Assembly (NCBI GenBank): GCA_013822345.1 | Contig: PNKH01000057.1 | Span: forward strand, 1-49,589 | DNA from: Isosphaera sp. | GTDB taxonomy: Bacteria > Planctomycetota > Planctomycetia > Gemmatales > Gemmataceae | DNA length: 49,589 nt | Direction: 5' to 3' | Shown: piece by piece, positions 42,375 through 49,589 of the stretch | How the letters are laid out: each line of letters begins with the position of its first letter | Numbering within the stretch: the stretch's first letter is position 1 | Translations under genes and position numbers: made by a program | The notes under the pieces: model-generated | Database searches by the model: none | The model's input: the letters and a program-made list of their open reading frames with translations, nothing else | Told to the model about the DNA's origin: nothing

Positions 42375-45125
42375 CTAGTCATCCTCCGCGTTAGCGAAAG
42401 GATCCCATGCCGGCACACCGTCACCCGCCCAGAGGTTCTCGATCAGCTCCTCGTCGTCCAGCAGCGACGTCGGGCAGCAGCCATCGTGCGGCACGATGTT
42501 CTGGGGAATCACCGGGATGCAGGGAACGGCCGAGAACGGGGCGCACGGCGCGGAGTCCTTGCAGGGCTCCTTGTCGATCGCCGGGCCACAGTCCACGCCG
42601 TCCTTCGCCTCGTCGATGGAATCCCAGAGGTCTTCGGGGTTGAGCGGCTCGACGGGCGTGTCGCCGTACTCGAGCTCGCATTCCGTACCCGCACGCTCCA
42701 CGTCGAGCTGGTCGCCCATGACCTCGGAGACGACAGCGCCGTGCTCCGCGATCTGGGCATCGCTCGTGACGCAGCAGGCCGTGAGGCATTCCGCACCTTC
42801 GGTACCGAGCGGGAGATAGCCGAAGCCACCACCGCCGCCACCGCTGCTGCTGGAGCCGCCGCCGCCACCGCCAGTGGAGCCGCCGCCACCACCGCCGCCA
42901 CCGCCACCGCCGCCCCCGGAGGAGCCGCCGCCACCGCCACCGCCGCCCCCCCCACCGAAGCCGCCGCCACCGTTGTTGTTGGTGGTGACATCCTTGTTGA
43001 AGGAGTTCTTGATGGAGTGGTCGTCGTTGTAGGTCTTGTTGATGGTCACCGAGTTGTCCGTGACGCTGTTGTCGATGCGCACGGAGTTGTCGATGTTGGT
43101 AGTGTGGACACTGTTGTCCACATTGGTAACGCTGTTATCGACGTTCGTCACCGACTGATCAATGTTCGTCACCGAGTTGTCGATGTTGGTGACGTCGTTG
43201 TCGTTCACCGTGATGATGGTGTCGCCTTCGTTGATGATGGTCGTGTTGTTGTTGATGATGGTGACATCCACCTCAACGTTCACGTCCACATCCACGTTGA
43301 CGGTCGTATCGCCGCCGTCCGGGTTGGGTTGCGGTTCCCCGCGGCCCTCGACCACGGTCACGTTGCACTCGCCGTCGTCCGTCACGACCGACCCGTCCGG
43401 CTGTTGGACACCCACCTCCAGGAAGCCCTGGAAGACCACGTTGCCGTTGTCCAGCGCGAACTGCGCCGGTTGGTTGTCGTCGAGCTTCACGTCCACGACC
43501 GTCCCGTTCGGGATCGGCTGGCCGTCCAGCGTCAGGCCGTTCTGCGCGAGGTTGGTCGCGCCGTTCGGGCCGACGAGGAACACGCTGTGCAGGCCGGTAT
43601 CCGAGTGGATGACCTCCACCACCGCGTACTCGCCCAGCGCTCGTGCTTCCTGCAGCGAGAAGTCGCCGTCGATCGCCGCGTCCAGGAAGTTCTCCTGGCT
43701 GTCCGTCAGGTTCGCCGGGTCGATCGCCGCGAACTCACCCGTCGGGACGTCCGCGACCGGGTCGGTCGGACACGTGTCGCAGTCGTCCACGCCTCCGCCG
43801 GTCTGTCCGTCGTGGTCGAAGTCGTCCCCGTTTCCGTTGCCGGTCACGTTGACGTCCACGTCCACGACCGGGGCCACGATCACGTTGCCGCTGGCATTCT
43901 GCGTGACCGTGATGTCGGTCTCGCCCACGTTCACGATCACGCCGTCCTGGTCGCCATCGGTCGAGACCGTCGTCGCGACGTGGTCGATCTGCACATCGGA
44001 GTCCGATTGCGTCTCGACCGTGTCGCCCTCGACGGTCTGCGTGATGTTCACCTCGCCGTCGTGGTCCACATCGTCCGTGTCGCCGTCGGCATCGGTCGCG
44101 TCCGCCATCGTGGCCACCACCTCGTCGGCGTGGTCCGCGGGGCCATCGTGCTCGGCATCGTCGCCGCCGTTGTCCATCACGTCCGCCTCCGTGGACACCA
44201 CCTCGTCGGCGTGGTCCGCGGGGCCATCGTGCTCGGTGTCGTCGGCGTGGACCTCATGGTCCGTCCCGTCCACGTGATCCGTCGCATCGGCCTGGTCGAG
44301 GTGGTCCACGTGATCACCGGTGCCGTGGTCGGCGACATCGTTCGTCGCATCCCCCACGTTGGTGTCGTGGTCCCCGACCTGGCCTTCGCTCGGGTCGTGG
44401 TGCGCGACGACGTGGTGGTCGTCGCCGCCGTTCGGATCCTTCAGCGTCGCCGTGAGCGTGAAGCCGTTCCCGTCCTTCGTGACCGTCGCGTCCTTGAAGA
44501 CCGCGTGGTCGAAGTCGCCGGGGTAGGAGTGGTCCTCCACCGACGTGCGGGAGTCGTTGAGGAACTCCGCGTGCGTGAAGTCGTGGTCGCCCACGTGCAC
44601 GCCCGCGTAGTGATCCCCGTCGTGCTCCGCGTTGTACGGGAAGGCGTCCGCGTCGCCCGTCGCGCTGAACACTTCGGTGATCGTGCCGCCCATGTGGTCC
44701 TGATCACCGATCTCCGGGCCGTGATCCGCCGCCTCCGGGCCATCGACGTGGTCGATGTGGCCGGGGTCGTCGAACTGGTCCGGATGCGCGTCCAGCGCCT
44801 CGATGTGGGTGTCATGCGCCGCGTCCATGTTGCCCGCGTCGTTGTGGTCAGCCTCCACGTGCCCCGCGTCGTTGTGCGGTGCGTCCACGTGGCCGTTGTC
44901 GAACTCCGCGGGCGCGTCGTGGTGTTCCACGGACTCGGCCTGCACGTTGGCTTGCGCCGGCACGGGAGCGGGTGCGTCGTTCACGATCACCGCGCCACCG
45001 ATCCCGGCGCTCAGCAGACGAACGGGTCCGGCGATGCGCTGGTCGAGGGGCTGGAAGTTGCGACCCCCGCCCTTGCGGCGCTTGGTGCCGCCCTTCTTCT
45101 CACTGGGTTTCCACGGCAGAAGCAT
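42375..45125 (-). CDS. Giant Asp/His-rich repeat surface protein with Gly hinge and Cys-rich C-terminus
   Basis: 916 aa from ATG 45125, with GGAGG upstream. A basic N-terminus (KPSEKKGGTKRRKGGG) and FQPLDQRIAGPVRLLSA resemble planctomycete LEPR-XLL-type export starts. Residues about 50-330 are extremely Asp/His-rich (repeats such as EHDGPADHADEVV). A middle part has beta-type repeats and CDTCP. Residues about 600-700 hold VDVNVEVDV and a run of seven-residue VTNIDNS-like repeats. Residues about 717-766 are nearly all Gly/Ser. The last 140 residues have 14 Cys (ECLTACC, CGPAIDKEPCKDSAPC, DGCCP). No catalytic motif. The Asp/His part could bind Ca, Zn, Ni or Cu in bulk. A cell-surface or matrix role is inferred; no known family was recognised. 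Confidence 0.87.
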   Translation of the reverse strand: MLLPWKPSEKKGGTKRRKGGGRNFQPLDQRIAGPVRLLSAGIGGAVIVNDAPAPVPAQANVQAESVEHHDAPAEFDNGHVDAPHNDAGHVEADHNDAGNMDAAHDTHIEALDAHPDQFDDPGHIDHVDGPEAADHGPEIGDQDHMGGTITEVFSATGDADAFPYNAEHDGDHYAGVHVGDHDFTHAEFLNDSRTSVEDHSYPGDFDHAVFKDATVTKDGNGFTLTATLKDPNGGDDHHVVAHHDPSEGQVGDHDTNVGDATNDVADHGTGDHVDHLDQADATDHVDGTDHEVHADDTEHDGPADHADEVVSTEADVMDNGGDDAEHDGPADHADEVVATMADATDADGDTDDVDHDGEVNITQTVEGDTVETQSDSDVQIDHVATTVSTDGDQDGVIVNVGETDITVTQNASGNVIVAPVVDVDVNVTGNGNGDDFDHDGQTGGGVDDCDTCPTDPVADVPTGEFAAIDPANLTDSQENFLDAAIDGDFSLQEARALGEYAVVEVIHSDTGLHSVFLVGPNGATNLAQNGLTLDGQPIPNGTVVDVKLDDNQPAQFALDNGNVVFQGFLEVGVQQPDGSVVTDDGECNVTVVEGRGEPQPNPDGGDTTVNVDVDVNVEVDVTIINNNTTIINEGDTIITVNDNDVTNIDNSVTNIDQSVTNVDNSVTNVDNSVHTTNIDNSVRIDNSVTDNSVTINKTYNDDHSIKNSFNKDVTTNNNGGGGFGGGGGGGGGGGSSGGGGGGGGGGGGGSTGGGGGGSSSSGGGGGGFGYLPLGTEGAECLTACCVTSDAQIAEHGAVVSEVMGDQLDVERAGTECELEYGDTPVEPLNPEDLWDSIDEAKDGVDCGPAIDKEPCKDSAPCAPFSAVPCIPVIPQNIVPHDGCCPTSLLDDEELIENLWAGDGVPAWDPFANAEDD
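44115..44236. repeat. 41-bp direct repeat, period 81 bp, inside the giant gene
   Basis: The 41 nt at 44115-44155 recur at 44196-44236 without change that I can see, 81 bp (27 codons) apart. They encode EHDGPADHADEVV twice. This is a recent in-frame duplication within the Asp/His-rich domain. Confidence 0.85.
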
Positions 45126-45227
45126 GTTGTCCTCCGGTCTGGGGAACTCTATTTGGTACCGCGACGAGCGGTGCCATCTGACTGTCACGAGACGAATGTC
45201 TGTTGTTTGGTTTGAAAACAGTTTCGT

Positions 45228-45264
45228 CGGGTGACTCTCGAGCTGGAAGATCGAGAGTCACCCG
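45228..45264. terminator. 14-bp perfect hairpin upstream of the giant gene
   Basis: CGGGTGACTCTCGA (45228-45241) pairs with TCGAGAGTCACCCG (45251-45264) around a 9-nt loop. No strong T-run on either side. It is about 100 bp upstream of the start at 45125, so it may be a 5' structure of the giant gene or the end of a lost upstream transcript. Confidence 0.5.
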
Positions 45265-45288
45265 GCAATAAATCCGAATTGCAGTAGC

Positions 45289-45328
45289 AAAGCCTCGGAG
45301 CGAAGGCGCACCTTCCCTACGAGGCTTT
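45289..45328. repeat. Nested inverted repeat
   Basis: Outer arms AAAGCCTCG (45289-45297) and CGAGGCTTT (45320-45328) enclose an inner GAAGG-CGCA-CCTTC stem. It lies 25 bp from the hairpin at 45228-45264, so two hairpins stand in tandem. Confidence 0.55.
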
Positions 45329-45713
45329 CACTAGAAGTCTCTACTCGCTGGTGAGATGAATGAGCGTAGGGGAGTAACGTCGCCGGTTCTCGAGCCGGCG
45401 TGCGTGCCAAACTGGGCATAGGCCCACTTAACAAGCGATGATACCGTCCGCCCAGAGGCAGTCAAACGAACGGCTTGGAAACTTTTCCGGGACGTGCCGG
45501 AAGCATGGGTCCCATCACGCACCACGGAATTACCGGGATAGCAGACAGGCGTGAAAATAAGAATCACCTAGGTGCATTAGAGTCTGAATTTCGCACTCTG
45601 GAAGAAGGCGATGGTGCTTTTCGACCAAGCTCCCTAGTTCGAGCGCTGACATCAGCTCGCACATCCGCGGCGAGTGCAGGCATTGAGGCGGTTGCGGACC
45701 GGCCGGAGCCGTG
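45329..45713. other. Non-coding gap between the giant gene and the toxin-antitoxin pair
   Basis: About 385 bp with lower GC than the flanks. Short frames on both strands lack coding bias. I find no further element; it may carry the promoter for the giant gene further left and the antitoxin promoter at its right end. Confidence 0.4.
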
Positions 45714-45738
45714 ACAGACTACTCACAGACCAGTCTGT
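45714..45738. promoter_or_regulatory. Operator-like dyad ACAGACT...AGTCTGT
   Basis: Perfect 7-bp arms (45714-45720 and 45732-45738) 11 nt apart, 13 nt ahead of the Phd-type antitoxin. The half-site AGACT/AGTCT is the same as in the dyad at 32107-32121 before the related pair. Confidence 0.6.
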
Positions 45739-45750
45739 TGGACCGGGGGT

Positions 45751-46011
45751 ATGGATTCAATCGGGGCTTTTGAGGCAAAGACACAGTTTTCCCAACTTCT
45801 GGAGCGGGTCGAGGGCGGCGAACAGATCGTCATCACCAGGCGGGGCATTCCCGTGGCGCGGCTGGTCCCGGTCGGGCGGCGGAGCCGGGATGACATCGCT
45901 CAGACGGTTCAAGAGGTGCGGGAGTTCTCGGCGGGCGTCCGTCTGAACAGGCCCGGCGTCGAGGACACGCTCACGATTCGTGAACTGATCGACGCGGGGC
46001 GTCGGTGGTAG
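45751..46011 (+). CDS. vapB: Phd/YefM-type antitoxin
   Basis: 86 aa from ATG 45751. IGAFEAKTQFSQLLERVEGG and QIVITRRGIPVARLVPVGRR form the DNA-binding core; TLTIRELIDAGRRW is the toxin-binding tail. Its stop overlaps the toxin start. It is closer to the decayed antitoxin at 32820 than to the intact one at 32139. Confidence 0.92.
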   Translation: MDSIGAFEAKTQFSQLLERVEGGEQIVITRRGIPVARLVPVGRRSRDDIAQTVQEVREFSAGVRLNRPGVEDTLTIRELIDAGRRW

Positions 46012-46436
46012 CCCGCCTCGTCCTCGACTGCTCGGTGACTGTTTCCTGGTGCTTTGAGGACGAGTCGAGCGAAGCCTCGACCGCGGTCCTAGAGTCGCTC
46101 GCCGGTGGTGTCGAGGCGATCGTGCCCGCGCACTGGTCGTTGGAGGTCACCGACGCTCTGCTGACAGCAGAACGTCGGGGTCGGCTGTCCAACACTAAGA
46201 TGTTGCATTTTCTGGGCCTGTTAACTCGACTGCCGATTTACGCCGACCCTGAGACCTTCGCCCTGGCGTTCGGCAGCGTCGCTCACCTCGCCCGCGATCA
46301 CGGGCTCACCACTTACGACGCCGCGTACCTTGAGCTCGCCTTGCGCGCCGGTGCCTCGCTCGCCACCTTCGACCAAAAACTCGCCGCCGCTGCGGCGACC
46401 AGGGGCGTCAGGTTGGTGGACGGTAGCAATCCGTGA
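46005..46436 (+). CDS. vapC: PIN-domain toxin paired with Phd-type antitoxin
   Basis: 143 aa from GTG 46005, overlapping the antitoxin by 7 nt. Acidic PIN residues: D in LVLDCSVTVSWCF, E in SLEVTDALL, D in TYDAAYLELAL and D in ATFDQKLAAAA. Likely a site-specific endoribonuclease held by the upstream antitoxin. Confidence 0.92.
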   Translation: MVARLVLDCSVTVSWCFEDESSEASTAVLESLAGGVEAIVPAHWSLEVTDALLTAERRGRLSNTKMLHFLGLLTRLPIYADPETFALAFGSVAHLARDHGLTTYDAAYLELALRAGASLATFDQKLAAAAATRGVRLVDGSNP

Positions 46437-46553
46437 CCGGCCCTGCCCGCCAGGCTGTTCAGGCTGGAGGCGTATTCCGCGATCAAGGGCGCCTGCCGCG
46501 AGACCACCTTCCAGCCTGCGCGCGATCGAGGGCTCGACCCTCGCCGCCCCGAC

Positions 46554-47390
46554 TCACCCGGTCCCGTGGGCGAGGAAGTTGCCGAGGAGGGCTTCGATGA
46601 TGTGGTTTCGCTCGGTCAGGCGGACCCGGGCGTCGTCGCTAAGCGTGTGGGCGTGCTCGAGCAGCTGCCCGTAGTAGCCGTGTACCGCGGTCAAGACCCG
46701 GGCGAAGTTGTTGTTCGCGGCCGGGAGCCGGCCGGGGTCCGGGACGGTAAGGAAGTCGATGGCCCCGTAGGCCGTGCTAAACGGCACCCCGGTCTCGTAC
46801 TGGCTCGGGCACGCTACGAACGGCACCCCGTCGTCCCGCCAGTCGAGGTGCCGCTGTTCCCAGCGGGCCCAGTGGTTGACGACCCGTGAAAGCCCTTCGC
46901 GGGTCTCGACCTTGATCGCCTCCGCCTCCAGGTCGGCGAGGAGGACCGAGGCGATCGGCTTCCCGAGAAACACGATCGTTGACCCGTCCTCCGGGAACGC
47001 CCGGGCGTCCTTGTCGCCGGGCACCAGCCGGACCGCGGCGTCGGGGTTCGACCAATACGCGAGCAGCCGCAGGAGGGTCGTGTAGACGTCGAGCCGCCAC
47101 TCGGCCTTGTCGATGACGGCGAGGAAGAACGGGAGCGAGGTGGCGTACAGGCAGTCCCGCATCTCCTTCGTGTCGATCAGGATCTCGCCAGCGTCCGACT
47201 TCACTTGTAGCGCGACCGCCCGGCCGGTGGCGGCGACGTTCGCCCCGACCCGCTCGAACAGGTGGACGATGACGTCCACCCCGAACCGGTCGAACTGCCG
47301 GGGGACCGGGACGCAGTAGCCGATGGTGCTGAAGGCGAACTGGGCGAGGAACTCCGAGCGGTCGCCCTCGTGGAAGCCGAACGGTTTCAT
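46554..47390 (-). CDS. DUF4365-like protein (nuclease-fold N-terminus)
   Basis: 278 aa from ATG 47390 with GGAG upstream. The N-terminal region has the DUF4365 pattern: EFLAQFAFSTIGYCVPVPRQ, then FGVDVIVHLFERVG and AVALQVKSDAGEI. The D...QVK residues recall a PD-(D/E)XK nuclease core. These occur in defence or mobile contexts, but catalytic activity is not proven. The C-terminal part is helical without a match. It converges with the toxin-antitoxin pair. Confidence 0.7.
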   Translation of the reverse strand: MKPFGFHEGDRSEFLAQFAFSTIGYCVPVPRQFDRFGVDVIVHLFERVGANVAATGRAVALQVKSDAGEILIDTKEMRDCLYATSLPFFLAVIDKAEWRLDVYTTLLRLLAYWSNPDAAVRLVPGDKDARAFPEDGSTIVFLGKPIASVLLADLEAEAIKVETREGLSRVVNHWARWEQRHLDWRDDGVPFVACPSQYETGVPFSTAYGAIDFLTVPDPGRLPAANNNFARVLTAVHGYYGQLLEHAHTLSDDARVRLTERNHIIEALLGNFLAHGTG

Positions 47391-47790
47391 GCGGCTGCTC
47401 CAGAGACGGCCGACCGCGCACGCCACGCACGAGAGAGTGTATTCGCCCGCCGATCGGGACACACTCCGACGACGACGGTCCAGCCGCGTGCTGGCGGCCG
47501 GGGCTATTTAATGCTTACGGTCCGGAAGGCTCGTCTTCGGGCGTCGGGGCCGCAGCGGGCTGGGCCGTCCCGGCTCGCAGATGGTCTCCGCACCGGAGAT
47601 GAAGGCAGACCGGTTGCATTCTCCTCGTCCGTCTGGGCGTGAGTCGGTGCTAATGCAGCCCGCGAGTGCGGCCGTCGCTTGACGACACTCGCGCAGGCGA
47701 CCGCTTTTTCTCATTCTCACGGTATTTCCGAGCCGATGAGTGGTAACACATGGGCTAAGGATCTTTCACGGCTATTCCGGGTTTGATGCC
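47391..47790. other. Intergenic region between divergent genes
   Basis: About 400 bp between the DUF4365-like gene (minus) and the Cys-terminated gene (plus). It contains a stem with arms CGCGAGTG (47661-47668) and CACTCGCG (47686-47693), followed by GCTTTTT-like sequence (about 47701-47706). This may be a terminator of something lost or a structured leader. No gene seen. Confidence 0.4.
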
Positions 47791-48258
47791 ATGCGGCGAG
47801 TGGCGGCGATCATCGTGGCGGTCCTGCCGGTTTTGACCGGCGGGCCGCTCCGTTGCCCGTGCCAGCTCGCCGCACTCTTCGCGGACCACGTCCAATCCGC
47901 CCTGGTCGTCTTAACCCCTCGACCGACATCGGTCGAGGACGAGCCGGGCCGCTACAGGGGCGAGCGCTGTTCGTGCAAGTCCCACCGGGGACCGGCCCTC
48001 CCGGGGCAGCCGACCGAGCGGCCCCCCGCCCCGGGCGTCCCCTGTCAGCACTGCCCGAACGTCGATCTGGTTCTGGCGGTTACGATCGGTGAGCGGCTTG
48101 CAGGCGACCGCGACCCCGGCGACATGACGGCACCGCCTTTCGAGGCGGCCCAGACCGTCCCCCTCACCCGCCGCCCGGACGCGTGGTCTCTCGCCGTCCC
48201 CGAACTCACCTCGGCCGCCCCCGACAGGCTCCGGTACTGCCACTCGTTCCGCTGCTAG
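47791..48258 (+). CDS. Small secreted Cys-rich protein ending in CHSFRC
   Basis: 155 aa from ATG 47791 (a longer GTG start at 47740 is less likely). Signal peptide, then LRCPCQ, RCSCKSHRG, PCQHCPN and a C-terminus of YCHSFRC with Cys last. The ending and gene position match the protein at 365 (HHNLRC), including the same TGCTAG context at the stop. It is 92 bp ahead of a TolC-family gene, so it heads another efflux operon. Extracytoplasmic metal binding is inferred. Confidence 0.72.
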   Translation: MRRVAAIIVAVLPVLTGGPLRCPCQLAALFADHVQSALVVLTPRPTSVEDEPGRYRGERCSCKSHRGPALPGQPTERPPAPGVPCQHCPNVDLVLAVTIGERLAGDRDPGDMTAPPFEAAQTVPLTRRPDAWSLAVPELTSAAPDRLRYCHSFRC

Positions 48259-48350
48259 CCCCATTCCCTCCGCCTTCCGCCCGGTCGCCATCCCCGACGG
48301 GTGTCCCAAACACGCCCCCCGGTAGTTCCGGGCGGGGCCGGAGGAGTGCA

Positions 48351-49589
48351 ATGCGAAATCCGTCTCGGACGGGCAGCCGGCGTGCGTCTGGGTGGTTTGC
48401 GGGTGTTGTCCTAGCGATCGGTCTCGCGGGCTGTGCCTCCGGCCCGCACCCGGCGACCATCGATCCGTACCCGGCGGCGGCCCGCCAGGCCCCTCGAACC
48501 CCCGGCTCGCCCGTTACCCGCGTGGCGCACCAGGAGCCGGCGGCGAAAAGCCCGGCCAGCACCCCGGACGGTCCCGGCCCTGCGCCGGGTCCGGTCCAGG
48601 TGGACGAGTTGGTGCGGCTCGCGGTCGGGCGGAACCCGCGGCTCGGGAAGGCCACGTTCGCCATCGACGCGGCCCAGGGCAAGTACGTCCAGGCCGGCCT
48701 CTACCCGAACCCGATTCTCGCGGTCACCGGCGACGAACTCGGGGACCGCACCGGGCCGGGCGGGATCATCACCGCCCCGCAGGTCACCCAGGAGATCGTC
48801 ACAGGCCGGAAGCTCTCGCTGTCCCAGGCGGTGGCCGCGAAGGAGGTGGACCAATCGACCCTCTCCCTCCTCCGCGAGCGGTACGGGGTGGTCGGGTCGG
48901 TGCGGGCGGCGTTCTACGACCTCTACGCCCTGGAGCGGCGGATCGCCGTCCTCGACGAACTCACCAAGCTCGCCGGCGAGGCCGTGAAGAACGGGCAGAC
49001 GCTCCTCGACGCCAAGCAGATCGCCCGGCTCGACCTGGTGCAGCTCGAAGTCGAACTCGCCCGGTTCCGGTCCCAGGCGGAGGCGGCCCGGCGGGAACTC
49101 CCCGGTACCCGGAGGCGGCTCGCGGCCCTGGTCGGCGACCCGCGGCTCCCCGTGGGCACCGCGACCGGCCCGTTCGAGGAGGTGCCCCTCTACGACCCGG
49201 ACCACACCCTCGACACCGTCCTCGCCACTCACCCCGAGGTGCGGTCGGCACGCGTCGGGGTCGAGCGGGCTCAGGCCGCCGTCCGCCGGGCGGAGGTAGA
49301 ACCGATCCCGAACCTGACCCTCTCGACCGGCTACACCTACCAGGGACAGAACAAGTCGAACGACTGGCTCCTGGGCGTGAGCGCGCCCATCCCGGTGTGG
49401 AACCGGAACCAGGGGAACATCCGGGCGGCGAAGGCCGAACTCGGCATGGCGGTCCAGGAGGTCGGGCGGATCGAGAACGACCTCGCCGAGCGGGTGGCGA
49501 CCGCGCTCCGGGCGTACTCGGCGGCCCTGAAGCTGGCCGAGCAGTACCGGAGCGACATCCTCCCGAAGGCGGAGGAGACGTACAAGCTC
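48351..49589 (+). CDS. TolC-family outer-membrane efflux lipoprotein (partial, runs off window)
   Basis: At least 413 aa from ATG 48351 (GAGGAGTG upstream), with no stop before the window end. The lipobox is GLAGC near residue 28, then a Pro-rich spacer. The OEP domain follows: VDELVRLAVGRNPRLGKATF, YVQAGLYPNPILAVTGDELG, a QVTQEIVTGRKLSLSQA segment and a second repeat starting at LATHPEVRSARVGVERAQ. It is a CzcC/CusC-like channel, different from the czcC at 39334. Adaptor and pump genes probably follow beyond the window, and it may also serve the RND pump at 6050, which has no channel of its own here. Confidence 0.92.
   Translation, partial: MRNPSRTGSRRASGWFAGVVLAIGLAGCASGPHPATIDPYPAAARQAPRTPGSPVTRVAHQEPAAKSPASTPDGPGPAPGPVQVDELVRLAVGRNPRLGKATFAIDAAQGKYVQAGLYPNPILAVTGDELGDRTGPGGIITAPQVTQEIVTGRKLSLSQAVAAKEVDQSTLSLLRERYGVVGSVRAAFYDLYALERRIAVLDELTKLAGEAVKNGQTLLDAKQIARLDLVQLEVELARFRSQAEAARRELPGTRRRLAALVGDPRLPVGTATGPFEEVPLYDPDHTLDTVLATHPEVRSARVGVERAQAAVRRAEVEPIPNLTLSTGYTYQGQNKSNDWLLGVSAPIPVWNRNQGNIRAAKAELGMAVQEVGRIENDLAERVATALRAYSAALKLAEQYRSDILPKAEETYKL

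Noticed and set aside
43020-43260. Short DNA repeats that could suggest a CRISPR array
   Set aside because: The units are about 21 bp, in frame, and encode VTNIDNS-like protein repeats; there are no spacers of unique sequence and no cas genes.
42150-45215. 1021-codon plus-strand frame opposite the giant Asp/His-rich gene
   Set aside because: Its Val/Arg/His-rich sequence is the complement of Asp-rich codons. The minus gene has a ribosome site, an export-like N-terminus and a terminator in the right place; the plus frame has none.
45331-45567. 78-codon minus-strand frame in the gap
   Set aside because: No ribosome site, no coding bias and no recognisable motif.
1-49589. tRNA, rRNA or riboswitch
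   Set aside because: No cloverleaf with the conserved TTC-arm word, no rRNA sequence and no known riboswitch core were seen by eye.

Overview
The window reads as the chromosome of a planctomycete, most likely a member of the Gemmataceae. The basis is very high GC with strongly GC-biased third positions, many small secreted Cys-rich proteins without familiar relatives, a giant surface-type protein whose N-terminus resembles the planctomycete 'LEPR-XLL' type, and a small protein ending in a WGEDPWWP-like tail of a kind I associate with Gemmata relatives. The taxonomic call is inference; there is no rRNA or tRNA gene here.

About 0.3-17.7 kb (plus strand) is a long metal/copper handling cluster. 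It holds a Cys-terminated secreted protein, a His-rich lipoprotein with an FCCxxC module, a CCxPG-repeat protein fused to an HMA domain, and two small secreted proteins with a C-x-V...MG.PV...CCxxC...DxDKTLA module. These are followed by an unusual tandem-duplicated periplasmic adaptor, an HME-type RND pump, a Cys/His-rich secreted protein, a third module protein whose signal-peptide region is frameshifted by a 17-bp tandem duplication, a YHS/HMBD-type P1B copper ATPase with a clear terminator, a TPR protein, a HEPN-like protein, and a MerR regulator. The MerR stop codon overlaps a textbook MerR promoter (20-bp spacer with a perfect dyad) driving a double CPxTGE Cys protein. Most junctions in this cluster carry a GC-rich hairpin.

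About 17.9-20.9 kb holds small secreted or cytoplasmic proteins, including a stand-alone CBM48 and a Met-rich protein. About 21.0-27.4 kb is a tightly overlapping copper operon: CopA multicopper oxidase, CopB barrel, a Spy/CpxP-like protein, then an apparent transmembrane electron chain. The chain consists of a Met-rich protein fused through a membrane helix to an FAD/NAD(P)H reductase and a 2Fe-2S ferredoxin, a membrane protein with two H-x13-H helices (ferric-reductase-like bis-heme), and a heptaheme cytochrome c. I regard this as the best candidate for an undescribed system in the window.

About 27.5-35.0 kb is a mobile and decaying zone. It has a tyrosine recombinase, an orphan AbrB-type antitoxin, a ParB-like protein, an AbrB/PIN toxin-antitoxin pair, a Phd/PIN pair, a decayed second Phd antitoxin, truncated glycosyltransferase and adenylate-forming ligase genes, an intact ICMT-like methyltransferase, and a fragment of a second CzcA. 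About 35.0-41.2 kb (minus strand) is a classical czcC-czcB-czcA efflux operon headed by a small Cys-rich secreted protein.

About 41.3-45.3 kb (minus strand) is dominated by a 916-aa Asp/His-rich repeat protein with a poly-Gly hinge and a Cys-rich C-terminus, followed by its own terminator. About 45.7-47.4 kb holds a second Phd/PIN pair and a DUF4365-like protein. The right edge starts another efflux operon: a Cys-terminated secreted protein, then a TolC-family lipoprotein that runs off the window. Three toxin-antitoxin or antitoxin loci, the recombinase and the gene remnants suggest that the middle has been assembled by transfer and deletion between efflux modules.
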